Source: DASUCS01 sp041166745 (lineage in GTDB: Bacteria; Actinomycetota; Acidimicrobiia; Acidimicrobiales; JACDCH01). Taken from it: DNA of 64,000 nt. Position 1 is the first letter of the stretch, and each line of letters opens with the position of its first letter. Positions 33,688 through 41,960 of this stretch are shown here, in pieces. The stretch lies in contig JBEEGH010000002.1 in NCBI GenBank assembly GCA_041166745.1, positions 124,001-188,000 of the forward strand. The letters run 5' to 3'. The translations under genes and the position numbers were made by a program. The notes under the pieces are model-generated. The model was not told the DNA's origin and did no database searches. It saw only the letters and a program-made list of their open reading frames with translations.

Positions 33688-34416
33688 GTGCCGCGTTCGA
33701 CGCGAGGCCCCGCCCTCCCCTACCGCCCCCTCGCCGGCGTCGTGCCGTGCGGCACCAAGTGGCTCGTCGCCGCCGGACGGTTGCAAGGCGTCACGCTCTC
33801 GTGCGCTGATCCCGAGTTGTTCGGTTCGTTGATCGAGATCCTCGACTACCGGCCGTCGTTCGAGGTGATCGCGCTCGGGTGCAACATCGGGTTGCCGACC
33901 AAGCCGGGGCAGGGCGGACGCACGTGCGATCGCGAGGCCCGTCGCCTGCTCGGATTCTCACGCGGCGGCGCCATCTTCTCGGCCCCGGCCCGCGTCGCCA
34001 TCAAGGCCACCACGTACGACGACGCCTACAGGCTCAACGACGGCATGGGCAGCGCGGCGTACAACATCCTGCCCCGCATCGCCGAGGTCGACGATGCGAT
34101 CGAGCCCTACTGGCAACGCACGGTGTTCGAAGTGCATCCCGAGCTGAGCTTCTATCAACTCAACGACGACGTGCCAATGCACCACGCCAAGCGAACGCAC
34201 CACGGCCAGAACGAGCGACGGGCGTTGCTCGAGCGGCGCATGCAAGGCGTGCGCCAGATCATCGACGCTCGCGTGCGAGGCGCTCGCCGCCATCACCTCT
34301 TCGACGCGGCCGCCACGCTGTGGACGGCCAGGCGCATCGCCGGACGAGTCGTCAATCGCGTGCCCGAAGACCCCGAGTGGGACGACAAGGGTCTCCGTAT
34401 GGAGATCGTGCGCTAA
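33688..34416 (+). CDS. DUF429 family protein with altered acidic motifs
   Basis: 242 residues. The fold motifs of DUF429 (predicted RNase H-like nuclease) are visible: LAGVVPCGTKWLVAAG at the N-terminus, GCNIGLPTKPGQGGRTCDREARRLLG, and VFEVHPELSFYQLN. The Asp normally found in GVDGC-GW is Val here, and the Asp/Pro of D-PIGLP is missing (GCNIGLP), so the acidic site looks degraded. The start is GTG 33688 with an AGAGGGG site. It is 9 bp after pilT. Confidence 0.75.
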   Translation: MPRSTRGPALPYRPLAGVVPCGTKWLVAAGRLQGVTLSCADPELFGSLIEILDYRPSFEVIALGCNIGLPTKPGQGGRTCDREARRLLGFSRGGAIFSAPARVAIKATTYDDAYRLNDGMGSAAYNILPRIAEVDDAIEPYWQRTVFEVHPELSFYQLNDDVPMHHAKRTHHGQNERRALLERRMQGVRQIIDARVRGARRHHLFDAAATLWTARRIAGRVVNRVPEDPEWDDKGLRMEIVR

Positions 34417-34425
34417 CGCCTTCGC

Positions 34426-34626
34426 TCAGCCGTTGTCGAGTCGGCGGGTGAGGGTCGCCATGCCGTCGTATTCGAGGGACTCGACGGCTTCCTCGGATCT
34501 GCCGGTCATGTAGGCGACCTCTTCCAGCGGCAGTTGGAAGACGAGCCGCAACACGACGACATCCCGCTGGTCTGGGGGCAACGAGAGAAACGCGGTCACG
34601 AGCCGGGGTTCGAGCGGTTCATCCAC
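34426..34626 (-). pseudogene. Remnant of an ECF sigma factor: region 4 only
   Basis: 66 residues aligning with the C-terminal third of the ECF sigma factor at 35763-36233: LSLPPDQRDVVVLRLVFQLPLEEVAYMTGRSEEAVESLEYDGMATL against the same positions there. There is no region 2 and nothing recognisable upstream on this strand. Nucleotide similarity is also visible (CTCGGATCTG, CGCAACACGAC, GCGGTCA). It may be a decayed duplicate, or a small DNA-binding or -35-binding protein. Confidence 0.7.
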
Positions 34627-34732
34627 GCGGTGGTACGCGCGCGACTAGCCGCCCTGGTTGCATAGCTCTAGAAGCGGTCCAACCGCACGGAGCGTTACAG
34701 GCAACGTCGCCAACGCCGCCCGGGTGCGCGGC

Positions 34733-34784
34733 GAACTCAGAGCGCTACGTCGACCTCTGGGTCGGAGTTGCGCTCTCAGAACGA
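34733..34784 (+). repeat. 52-bp palindromic intergenic element, copy 3
   Basis: The core 34740-34775 matches GAGCGC-N5-CGACC-N4-GGTCG-N5-GCGCTC. Flanks GAACTCA and TCAGAACGA. It lies between the sigma remnant and purU (divergent), 57 bp before the purU ATG. It is in the same orientation as copy 4 on the other side of purU. Confidence 0.92.
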
Positions 34785-34840
34785 ATCGGGAGAGCCGCTA
34801 CCCTTGTTGTCGCGACTGGTCACCTCTTGTTGACGCTCTG

Positions 34841-35695
34841 ATGCCTGGTACCGGCGTCTTGTTGGTCGCTTGTCCTGATCGACCGGGCATCGTGGCCGCG
34901 GTGGCATCGTTTGTCGCCAGCCATGGCGGCAACGTCATCGACCTCCAGCAACACACCGATCACACCGATGCCGCCTTCTTCCAACGCGTCGAGTTCGAGC
35001 TCGACCGCTTCGACCTCGCGCCCGACATGATCGCCAGCGCGTTCACACCCGTTGCGGAGCAGTTCGCGATGCGCTGGGCACTGCGCTTCTCCGATCAACG
35101 CCCGCGCGTGGCGCTGCTCGCGTCGAAGGAGCCCCACTGCCTGCACGATCTGCTGAATCGGTGGCGCACCGGCGAGCTCGGAGTCGACATCGCGCTACTG
35201 GCCAGCAACCACCCCGACCACGCCGACCTTGCCCGCTGGTTCGGCGTCGACCATCACCACCTCCCCGTCGTCGACGGGCACAAGGACGCGCAGGAGGCCG
35301 AACTCAGCCGGCTCCTCCGCGACAACGACGTCGACCTCGTCGTGCTGGCCCGTTACATGCAGATCCTGTCGCCGCAGTTCTGTGCGGAATGGGCGGAGCG
35401 GATCATCAATATCCACCACTCGTTCCTGCCGGCGTTCCAAGGAGCGCGGCCCTACCACCAAGCCCACGAACGGGGCGTGAAGCTCGTCGGCGTCACGGCC
35501 CACTACGTGACCGCCGAGCTGGACGATGGGCCGATTATCGACCAGGACGTGATCCGCGTGACCCACCGTGACGACGTCGACGACCTCCGCCGCAAGGGCC
35601 GAGACCTCGAGGTCAGCGTGCTTGCGCGTGCCGTGCGAGCCCACGTCGGACACCGCGTGCTGGTCTACGGCCGCCGCACCGTCGTGTTCGATTAG
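34841..35695 (+). CDS. purU: Formyltetrahydrofolate deformylase
   Basis: 284 residues. N-terminal ACT domain (VLLVACPDRPGIVAAVASFVASHGGNVIDLQQHTD) and C-terminal formyltransferase-type catalytic domain (VALLASKEPHCLHDLL, LLASNHPDHADLARWFG, INIHHSFLPAFQGARPYHQAHERGVKLVGVTAHYVTAELDDGPIIDQD) with catalytic His/Asp residues. It hydrolyses 10-formyl-THF to formate and THF, supplying formate for PurT or balancing one-carbon pools. The ATG at 34841 starts the ACT domain. It is a single gene flanked on both sides by copies of the 52-bp repeat. Confidence 0.95.
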   Translation: MPGTGVLLVACPDRPGIVAAVASFVASHGGNVIDLQQHTDHTDAAFFQRVEFELDRFDLAPDMIASAFTPVAEQFAMRWALRFSDQRPRVALLASKEPHCLHDLLNRWRTGELGVDIALLASNHPDHADLARWFGVDHHHLPVVDGHKDAQEAELSRLLRDNDVDLVVLARYMQILSPQFCAEWAERIINIHHSFLPAFQGARPYHQAHERGVKLVGVTAHYVTAELDDGPIIDQDVIRVTHRDDVDDLRRKGRDLEVSVLARAVRAHVGHRVLVYGRRTVVFD

Positions 35696-35697
35696 TT

Positions 35698-35749
35698 GAA
35701 CTCCGAGCGCTGCGTCGACCCCTGGGTCGTAGTTGCGCTCGTAGAACGA
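35698..35749 (+). repeat. 52-bp palindromic intergenic element, copy 4
   Basis: The core 35705-35740 matches the consensus exactly. Flanks GAACTCC and GTAGAACGA. It begins 2 bp after the purU stop and ends 13 bp before the convergent sigma-factor stop. Together with copy 3 it brackets purU. Confidence 0.92.
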
Positions 35750-35762
35750 TTTGGACGCGTGG

Positions 35763-36233
35763 TCAGGCGTCGTCGAGGAAGCGGCCGAGCGTCGCCAGCG
35801 CGCGGTGTTGGAGCGACTTGACGGCTCCCTCGGATCTGTCGGTCATCCGTGCGACGGCTTCGACCGACAGGTCGGCGACGAATCGCAACACGACCACCTC
35901 GCGCTGTTCGTCGGTCAACGACCACAGCGCGGTCATGAGCGTGTCATCGAACGGTTCATCGGACGACGGCGCGATCTCCGGCGTGCGTCGCACCGGAAGG
36001 CTGCGCCGCGAACGCTGACGGAATTCGTCGCGCAACCGATTGCGAGCGATGGCGAAGACCCAGGAACGAAGCTCGTCTTCGGTCCCCCGGAACTTGGGAA
36101 CGGCGCGGGTGATCGACACGAACACGTCGCCCAACAGATCATCGGCGTCGGGGGCTCCCGCGGCCGACAGATACGCGCGCACTCGCGGCGCGTGCTGTCG
36201 GAACACCCATTCGGCGTCCCAGTTCTCTGACAC
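35763..36233 (-). CDS. ECF RNA polymerase sigma factor
   Basis: 156 residues, short ECF form. Region 2: HAPRVRAYLSAAGAPDADDLLGDVFVSITRAVPKFRGTEDELRSWVFAIARNRLRDEFRQ. Region 4: LTDEQREVVVLRFVADLSVEAVARMTDRSEGAVKSLQHRALATLGRFL. It follows, 20 bp downstream on the same strand, a gene for a small membrane protein with a putative anti-sigma role. Confidence 0.93.
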   Translation of the reverse strand: MSENWDAEWVFRQHAPRVRAYLSAAGAPDADDLLGDVFVSITRAVPKFRGTEDELRSWVFAIARNRLRDEFRQRSRRSLPVRRTPEIAPSSDEPFDDTLMTALWSLTDEQREVVVLRFVADLSVEAVARMTDRSEGAVKSLQHRALATLGRFLDDA

Positions 36234-36253
36234 GACGGAAGCCTCCCATCGGG

Positions 36254-36871
36254 TCAGGGTGAGCTGGAGGACTCCGTCGATTCGCTCGAGTCCGTCGATG
36301 ACAACTCGTCCGCCGATGACTCGTCGTCCGTCGTGCCGTTCGACTTGGACTTGTCCTTCCCCTTGTCGCCGGGAGCCTCGGAGCTCTCACTGGCGTCATC
36401 GTCGGACTCCGGCGCCTCGGACTCCGGCGCCTCGGACTCCGGCGCATCGGACGCATCGGATCCGTCACTCCCGCCGATGGACTGCACCGGCTTCCCGCAC
36501 GGCGACTGCCCGGCCGTCGGATCGTCCTTGTGTGTGCGGACGTACTCGCCATGGTTCTTGTACGGGCCCTCTGGACACGCGGTCGGGTCGTTGTATCGGT
36601 CGTGGCCCGCGGGCACGTTCACCCCGACCCGATCGAGGACTTCCTGGGCCTTGTCCTGCAACGAGGCCGGCAATGCTCCGGCCGATGCCAACCCCAGGCT
36701 GCCGACGAAGAACCCCACCACGGCGGCGCCGGCGATCTTCGTGCGGGTGCGGCGGCGATGGACCGACCGTTGCTCGGTGCTGATGGTGGTCTCGACCTGC
36801 CGGGTGAGATCCGCATCCAAGGGTTGCGCACCGAACCGTTGCAGGCGATCAGCTACGTCACGTTCGTCCAT
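36254..36871 (-). CDS. Membrane protein with acidic Ser-rich tail, candidate anti-sigma factor
   Basis: 205 residues. N-terminal cytoplasmic segment of about 45 residues (MDERDVADRLQRFGAQPLDADLTRQVETTI), one membrane helix (IAGAAVVGFFVGSLGLASAGALP), then an external part with two Cys (TACPEGPYKNHGEYVRTHKDDP and SPCGKPVQS). The tail of about 65 residues is nearly all Ser, Glu, Asp and Pro with short repeats (APESE). Its position upstream of an ECF sigma gene suggests membrane control of that sigma factor. No zinc-finger motif is present. Confidence 0.6.
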   Translation of the reverse strand: MDERDVADRLQRFGAQPLDADLTRQVETTISTEQRSVHRRRTRTKIAGAAVVGFFVGSLGLASAGALPASLQDKAQEVLDRVGVNVPAGHDRYNDPTACPEGPYKNHGEYVRTHKDDPTAGQSPCGKPVQSIGGSDGSDASDAPESEAPESEAPESDDDASESSEAPGDKGKDKSKSNGTTDDESSADELSSTDSSESTESSSSP

Positions 36872-36929
36872 GTCTCTATCAACGACCGAGTGCCGCCTCA
36901 GGGTACGGGGTAGCGACAAATGCGATAGG

Positions 36930-38663
36930 TCAGCCAGAGCCTTGCCGTGCTTGGCCCAGAAACTCCAACGCAACGGCGTCGTCGGGTGACACAGCCAGCG
37001 CGCGCTCGAACCAACCGACCGCCTCTGCGGAATGGCCACGCTGGAACTCGACCAGCCCGAGGCCGGAGAGCGCGCGCGGGCTGAACGGGTCAAGCGCGAG
37101 ACACCGCTGAAACGTTCGCTGCGCTCCGTCGAGATCGCCGGCAATGAGCTGGATGTACCCACCGCCGGCGACGGTGCCGGGGTCTCGATCGTCCCGTGCG
37201 ACCGCTTCCGCCGCCCAGCGCTCCGACGCCGCGATCCGTTCATCCAATGACGCATGCTCGAGTGCAAGTGACGCAGTAGCCGCGTATTGCGCGCGACCGG
37301 GCCAGTGTGGGAGCGCGTCTGCGGCTCGAATCCGCTCCGACGTGTCGCCCCCCGCTCCGCGATAGGCGTGCCACATCCCCACCAAAACAACCGCGCTGAC
37401 AGCGACGCCGAGTGCCAGGAACACGCCGCGTATCGAACGCGACAGCACGGGTCGTGGCACAGACCTCGCTCCCGCCGCTCCCAACGCGAGTACCGCCAGT
37501 GCGGTCACCGTTACATCCTGAGGTTGGATGAGTTGCACTACCCCCACACAAGCCGCAAACCCGAGCAGCGGGCCTCGCGCTGCTCGAGCCGCAAGAAACA
37601 ACCATCCGCCGAGCGCGGCCACGCCGACCAGGCCGGTAGTCACCGCCCAATGAAGGGGCCAGTCGTGCGCATCGACGAAGTACTTGTCCGGGTACGCGCG
37701 GCCCAACTCCAGCGTCCGGGTCGGTGATGTCGCGGCGACGTATCGGCTCGGCCCCCACCCGAGCACCGGCCGGTCGGCGATGGCGTCGATGGCACCGACG
37801 TAGTTCTCGATCCGTGGGTTCTGCCCAACGGCTCCAACGAGTCGGCTGGTCGCGGTCGACCGCGTCGTCGCGACGGTCCCCAGTACAGCTCCGCTGACCA
37901 GGCCCACGACAATGCACGCCTCGACGATCGCTCGAGTTCGAACATGCAGTCCTCTTGAGACAACGAGCCCGACGATCAAACAGAGAAGCAGCGGCACTCG
38001 CTCACCGGAGACTTCGATCGCGGCCGAGACGAGCACGAGCGCAGCAAGCATCCAAGCTTGGCCCGCCACGGCACGCGCCGCCACGAGCCAGAGGCCGCCG
38101 AGCAAAAAGGCTCCAAGGAGGACCGGCTGACCGAGGAGCCCAGTGGACTGGCTTCCAAAGCCGATCGCCCCGAATCGCGTGAGATCGGCGAAGACCTGGA
38201 GGAGCGCGACCGCGGCATTGGCCAGCGTTCCGACGACGAGGGCCCGCTCTATCGTCTGCGCTCCGTCGGCACCGGCGGACCTACCGATGGCCCACATGCC
38301 GGCCATGGCGAAGACAAACAGCAGACCCGTTCCCCAGTACTCATTGCCCCAGAACGACATGGCCGGGTTGTCGCTCAGCAGCGTGCTCAATGACGCGACG
38401 GCGACGAACGAAAGAGCCGCCAGGGCTGTCCTGCGAGCCGGTGTGGGCACGAGGGCGAGGAGCATCGGTAGACCGACCGCGGCCTCGACGGCGAGCAGCG
38501 CGTAGCGACCACCCCACGTAGGCAAGTCGGTCACCCGGACCACGAGTAGCGGCAGCACCAACGCAAAACCGCCGGCCGCGAGGCCGGCGGTTCCGCGAGG
38601 TATCCACGCCAGTGAACGACGAACCGGGTGAAGCCCAGCCTCGGACTCCACCCGGTCAGTCAC
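36930..38663 (-). CDS. O-antigen ligase family membrane protein with C-terminal TPR repeats
   Basis: 577 residues. About eleven membrane helices in residues 20-435 and a Wzy/WaaL-type periplasmic loop (IENYVGAIDAIADRPVLGWGPSRYVAA ... DAHDWPLHWAVTTGLVG). The last 130 residues are TPR-like helices (GGYIQLIAGDLDGAQRTFQRCLALDPFSPRALSGLGLVEFQRGHSAEAVGWFERALAVSPDD). This superfamily includes ligases and the pilin O-oligosaccharyltransferase PglL. It lies directly after the pilin gene (28 bp), so glycosylation of pilin is plausible. Confidence 0.85.
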   Translation of the reverse strand: MTDRVESEAGLHPVRRSLAWIPRGTAGLAAGGFALVLPLLVVRVTDLPTWGGRYALLAVEAAVGLPMLLALVPTPARRTALAALSFVAVASLSTLLSDNPAMSFWGNEYWGTGLLFVFAMAGMWAIGRSAGADGAQTIERALVVGTLANAAVALLQVFADLTRFGAIGFGSQSTGLLGQPVLLGAFLLGGLWLVAARAVAGQAWMLAALVLVSAAIEVSGERVPLLLCLIVGLVVSRGLHVRTRAIVEACIVVGLVSGAVLGTVATTRSTATSRLVGAVGQNPRIENYVGAIDAIADRPVLGWGPSRYVAATSPTRTLELGRAYPDKYFVDAHDWPLHWAVTTGLVGVAALGGWLFLAARAARGPLLGFAACVGVVQLIQPQDVTVTALAVLALGAAGARSVPRPVLSRSIRGVFLALGVAVSAVVLVGMWHAYRGAGGDTSERIRAADALPHWPGRAQYAATASLALEHASLDERIAASERWAAEAVARDDRDPGTVAGGGYIQLIAGDLDGAQRTFQRCLALDPFSPRALSGLGLVEFQRGHSAEAVGWFERALAVSPDDAVALEFLGQARQGSG

Positions 38664-38691
38664 AATCGCCAGGACAATTGCCGCCCTTGGA

Positions 38692-39045
38692 TCAGGTGCA
38701 GGGAGCGACTGCGCTGATCGAGTACGTGGCGGTATTGCCGCTACCGGACACCGCGACGTTGTGCAGTGTCGACTCCTGGGCCAGGTACTTCGGAACGAGG
38801 CTGGCCTCGGCGACGTACGTGGTGTTCTGCGCGTAATAGGCCTCTTCTGCGGTCTGAAGTGTCCGCTTATCCGCCTGGCACGCGCTGGTCTGGCCCTTGT
38901 CCTGAATGCCGCCGACGGCGATCACCACGACTACGGCAAGGATGGCGAGGATGACGATCACAACGAGCAATTCGATGAGCGTGAAGCCGCCATCGCCGTG
39001 CCCGCCGCGCTTCTCCTCGTAACGCTCTTTCATGAGGTGCTTCAT
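38692..39045 (-). CDS. Type IV pilin (major pilin-like prepilin)
   Basis: 117 residues. Short basic leader, then the class III processing site GDGG-FTLIELLVVIVILAILAVVVVIAVGG, with Gly before Phe, and Glu at position 5 of the mature form. The C-terminal globular part has Cys residues at CQADKRT and APCT that may form the pilin disulfide. The small size and QTAEEAYYAQN pattern resemble GspG/PilA-type pilins. It is the last gene of the pil operon. Confidence 0.92.
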   Translation of the reverse strand: MKHLMKERYEEKRGGHGDGGFTLIELLVVIVILAILAVVVVIAVGGIQDKGQTSACQADKRTLQTAEEAYYAQNTTYVAEASLVPKYLAQESTLHNVAVSGSGNTATYSISAVAPCT

Positions 39046-39121
39046 CGCTGGTTGTTGCCTTTCGTATGGGTAGTTGTATTGGTGGTCGTTCCTGCTGTTC
39101 GGGTGCCACCCCACCCGAGAT

Positions 39122-40525
39122 CTATGGACATGCTGGTAGCGGTAACGACGCGTCAGCCGCCTTGGTACACGTTCGCCACACCTGCACGACCATGGTCGGC
39201 GGCGCGGTGTCGTTACGGATCTCGGCTCGCGCGTCCGCGGCGACGTCGCCTTCGCCGGTGCTCGCCGCGGTAGCGGTGAGCAACACGGTCCTGGCGTGCA
39301 CTGCGGTGTCGACGGTGATCGCGAGACCACTACCGACATTGCTGGCTTGGAGGGCAATGTTGCGCCCGACCACTCCGTTCTGGAGCTGGGCGATCGTTCC
39401 GCTCGACGCGAAGAGGTTGATGTCCGCGTTCGGCGCGTAGACGAGCCCGTGCGAGGAAAAGCCGGCCCCACCAGTGGTGACATTCAGCAACAGCGTCCCA
39501 ACGGTTTCCTGGAGGTAGCCGCCGCCAGTGGCAGGCACGGCAAGCACGCTGATTCCGCCCGTCGACGTGTCGCCCGAGGCCGGCACCCGGGAGAAGAGTT
39601 CGACCCCCGTGTTGTTCTTCACCTCGATCGCCGAGTTGCCGCCGAAGATGAACTCAACACCGGAGCCCGTCGCGCCCGTTCCATTGGCGTCTGACACGGC
39701 CGAACACGCGCCGGGAAGACCCGGAACCTCATACCCAGGGGTCTGCGGCGTGCCGCCGATCACTTTCGTGTTGTTGTCGACGGTCCATAGACCGATGTTC
39801 TCGAAGTAGTACACGCCACTGACGAAGAAGTTGTCGTTGCCAAGCGTCGGTGCGGTCGTGTACTTGCCCGGCGAGAACACCTTGCAGCCTCCGACAGGAA
39901 GCGCGGGCGGGTCGATCACCACCGGCACCGCGGGCAAGACATGCGCCGGATCAGGAGCCGCAGTTGTCGTGCACTGCCAGCCGTACGGCGGAGTCGGGCT
40001 GATGCTCAACCCGCCGGGGGCCGATTTTCCCGCACAACTCGAGTACTTGTCGACGACGTTGCCGTTCTTCACGATCAGGTTGCCGCCGCCCTGCACGGAG
40101 ATGTCTCCGGTCGCGAATACCGGGCCGGTGATGGTGGGATCGCCGCCACTCTGCTTGGACAACGTTCCGGTGGCGATCACGGCCCATCCCGACGCGCCCA
40201 AGTCGGTGCCGAACGTAGGCGTGCACTTCAGCGTGACATCGCGTCCGTTGAAGGTCGGCACGTTGGCGATCGTCGTCGGCCCACCTGCCGCGCTACAGAT
40301 GGTTGGATCGAGCTTGAGCTTCTGAATCCCCCATTCGAGCGCGGCGTCCGCGGCGTACATCCGGTCGCCACGGCTCTTGACGATTCGCGTGGTCCGGAAG
40401 TTGGCGTCGACCTGACCGAGCAGGGCGAAGATCACGATCGACATGAGGAACAGGAAGGCGAGGGCCATCACCATCACCATTCCCTCATCCCCCGCGGCGC
40501 GCTTGTGTCGTGCGAAGCGGGTCAT
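39122..40525 (-). CDS. PilX-like minor pilin / pilus tip protein
   Basis: 467 residues. A PilX-type N-terminus (DEGMVMVMALAFLFLMSIVIFALLGQVDANFRTTR) forms one membrane helix; there is no clear prepilin cleavage motif. The long external domain is beta-rich with Gly/Thr/Val repeats (TGPVFATGDISVQGGGNLIVKNGNVVDKY) and six or more Cys. Its start overlaps the preceding prepilin stop (TGATG). It may assemble at the pilus tip with the V- and W-type pilins. Confidence 0.78.
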   Translation of the reverse strand: MTRFARHKRAAGDEGMVMVMALAFLFLMSIVIFALLGQVDANFRTTRIVKSRGDRMYAADAALEWGIQKLKLDPTICSAAGGPTTIANVPTFNGRDVTLKCTPTFGTDLGASGWAVIATGTLSKQSGGDPTITGPVFATGDISVQGGGNLIVKNGNVVDKYSSCAGKSAPGGLSISPTPPYGWQCTTTAAPDPAHVLPAVPVVIDPPALPVGGCKVFSPGKYTTAPTLGNDNFFVSGVYYFENIGLWTVDNNTKVIGGTPQTPGYEVPGLPGACSAVSDANGTGATGSGVEFIFGGNSAIEVKNNTGVELFSRVPASGDTSTGGISVLAVPATGGGYLQETVGTLLLNVTTGGAGFSSHGLVYAPNADINLFASSGTIAQLQNGVVGRNIALQASNVGSGLAITVDTAVHARTVLLTATAASTGEGDVAADARAEIRNDTAPPTMVVQVWRTCTKAADASLPLPACP

Positions 40526-41502
40526 CAGTTCACCTGCAGACTGAAAGAACCGAGGGTCGTCGCGCCGCGTTGGATAGTCACGGTGTGAGGGCCCGTGCTC
40601 CACGAGGTGTTGTCGTTGGGGATGGTCGCTTTCCAAGTTCCCGTCGGGGACTCGATCATCGCGATTGGCGATGCAGCGCTGTTTTTCGGTGTGTAGTTGA
40701 TGGTGAGTCCAGCACAGGAGCCGGACGTCAACGCCGTCACGACTACCGCATTGTCCAGCTTCCCGCCGCTGGTCGTAACTGGATTTGGGACGCCGCTTGG
40801 GTTGTTCGAGCCAGAGATCGTGCACGGAAGCGTGGTTGTCGTGGTCGAGCCGGTCGTCGTCGTGGTCGCACCGGTCGTCGTAGTGGTCACGCCGGTGGTC
40901 GTCGTCGATATAGCGAGCGCCGCCAGCGTCGTGCCCGTTCGACCGTTGTTGTCGTACGTCACGGTCTGACCAGTGCTCAAATGAATCAGGAGGCTTATCG
41001 AGAGTCGTCCGGTGCACGTCGGAAATCCCGGGCAATCCAGCGTCGCTACGGCGGCGTTCGCGGTGTTCTCCAACGTGTTGGCGAGCACGATTCGGGAGGG
41101 AGCTCCGCCGGTGACGCACTGGTAGCGCACCAGATCCTTGGTCTCTCCGTCCTGTTCGAGGCGGTAGTTCGCTACTTGCGCGCTGTCGGCTGACGTCTTC
41201 GCGTACGGCAGCTTGAGCACGTTGGTGCCCAGCGATGCCCCACCGCACGGATTCACAGTCGCAGGGGTCGTATCAAATCCCGATATGGCGGCACTCGCCG
41301 CGTCAACGGGAAGCCACGTGCCAACGAGCTGTGTGTCGTGGGAAGCGGCCAAGCGAGCCGCTGTCTCGTCCTGGGTCTTGAACGTGACGATCAGCACCGC
41401 GCTGAGCGCGATGACGACGATCGAACCGATCGAGATCACCGCGAGCAATTCGATCAGTGTGAACCCCTGATCGGATCGCAGGTCTGCGCGACGCATCGTC
41501 AT
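40525..41502 (-). CDS. Prepilin with Thr-rich linker (PilW-like)
   Basis: 325 residues. Prepilin processing site DQGFTLIELLAVISIGSIVVIALSAVLIV. The middle has a Thr-rich linker of repeated TTTTTG (TTTTGVTTTTTGATTTTTG), then an Ig/Big-like C-terminal domain (NPSGVPNPVTTSGGKLDN ... SFSLQVN). The Thr-rich stretch is a possible O-glycosylation site. The start overlaps the PilV-like gene by ATGA. Confidence 0.88.
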   Translation of the reverse strand: MTMRRADLRSDQGFTLIELLAVISIGSIVVIALSAVLIVTFKTQDETAARLAASHDTQLVGTWLPVDAASAAISGFDTTPATVNPCGGASLGTNVLKLPYAKTSADSAQVANYRLEQDGETKDLVRYQCVTGGAPSRIVLANTLENTANAAVATLDCPGFPTCTGRLSISLLIHLSTGQTVTYDNNGRTGTTLAALAISTTTTGVTTTTTGATTTTTGSTTTTTLPCTISGSNNPSGVPNPVTTSGGKLDNAVVVTALTSGSCAGLTINYTPKNSAASPIAMIESPTGTWKATIPNDNTSWSTGPHTVTIQRGATTLGSFSLQVN

Positions 41503-41960
41503 TCCTTCACGAACGCGAGCGTCTGATCGGCTCGCGAACCGGGGCTGGTCACCGTGATGGTGATCTGTTGGAGCGCAAGGTTGCCGTGGGCGGCGTCGTC
41601 GTAACACGTCGCTCCGAACGCAGATCCGTCCCAATACTTGACGTCGGTGATCTGCACTGACGAGGCCGGCCAGCTCAGCGCCAACGCCGCCGACTGTGCT
41701 GCCGTCACGTACGTGGCCTGGGAAGTCGTTGCGCAATTCACGTGCACGACTCCAACCGGGTCCTTCACCTTCTCGACTGCGGAGTCGACAACGCTCTCGA
41801 CCTTGGCCTGCTGGTTGTGGCGATCCGAGCCGGCGATCGACGCGGCGAGCGCGCTCACCAGGGTCACGATCGATATCCCGAGAATCACGATCGCGACCAG
41901 AACTTCGATGAGGCTGAAGCCAGCATCGCCGAACGCCCCGTCGGAGGGCTCAGGGGTCAC
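41499..41960 (-). CDS. Prepilin (PilV/GspI-like)
   Basis: 153 residues. Prepilin site GDAGFSLIEVLVAIVILGISIVTLVSALAASIAG. Two or more Cys downstream (HVNCATTS, GATCYDD). GTG start at 41960 overlapping the pilC stop. It belongs to the minor pilins that prime pilus assembly. Confidence 0.88.
   Translation of the reverse strand: MTPEPSDGAFGDAGFSLIEVLVAIVILGISIVTLVSALAASIAGSDRHNQQAKVESVVDSAVEKVKDPVGVVHVNCATTSQATYVTAAQSAALALSWPASSVQITDVKYWDGSAFGATCYDDAAHGNLALQQITITVTSPGSRADQTLAFVKE

Noticed and set aside
40840..40920. Tandem repeat resembling a CRISPR-like or microsatellite array
   Set aside because: It is the coding sequence of the Thr-rich linker of the PilW-like prepilin; codon-phased and not a spacer-repeat array.
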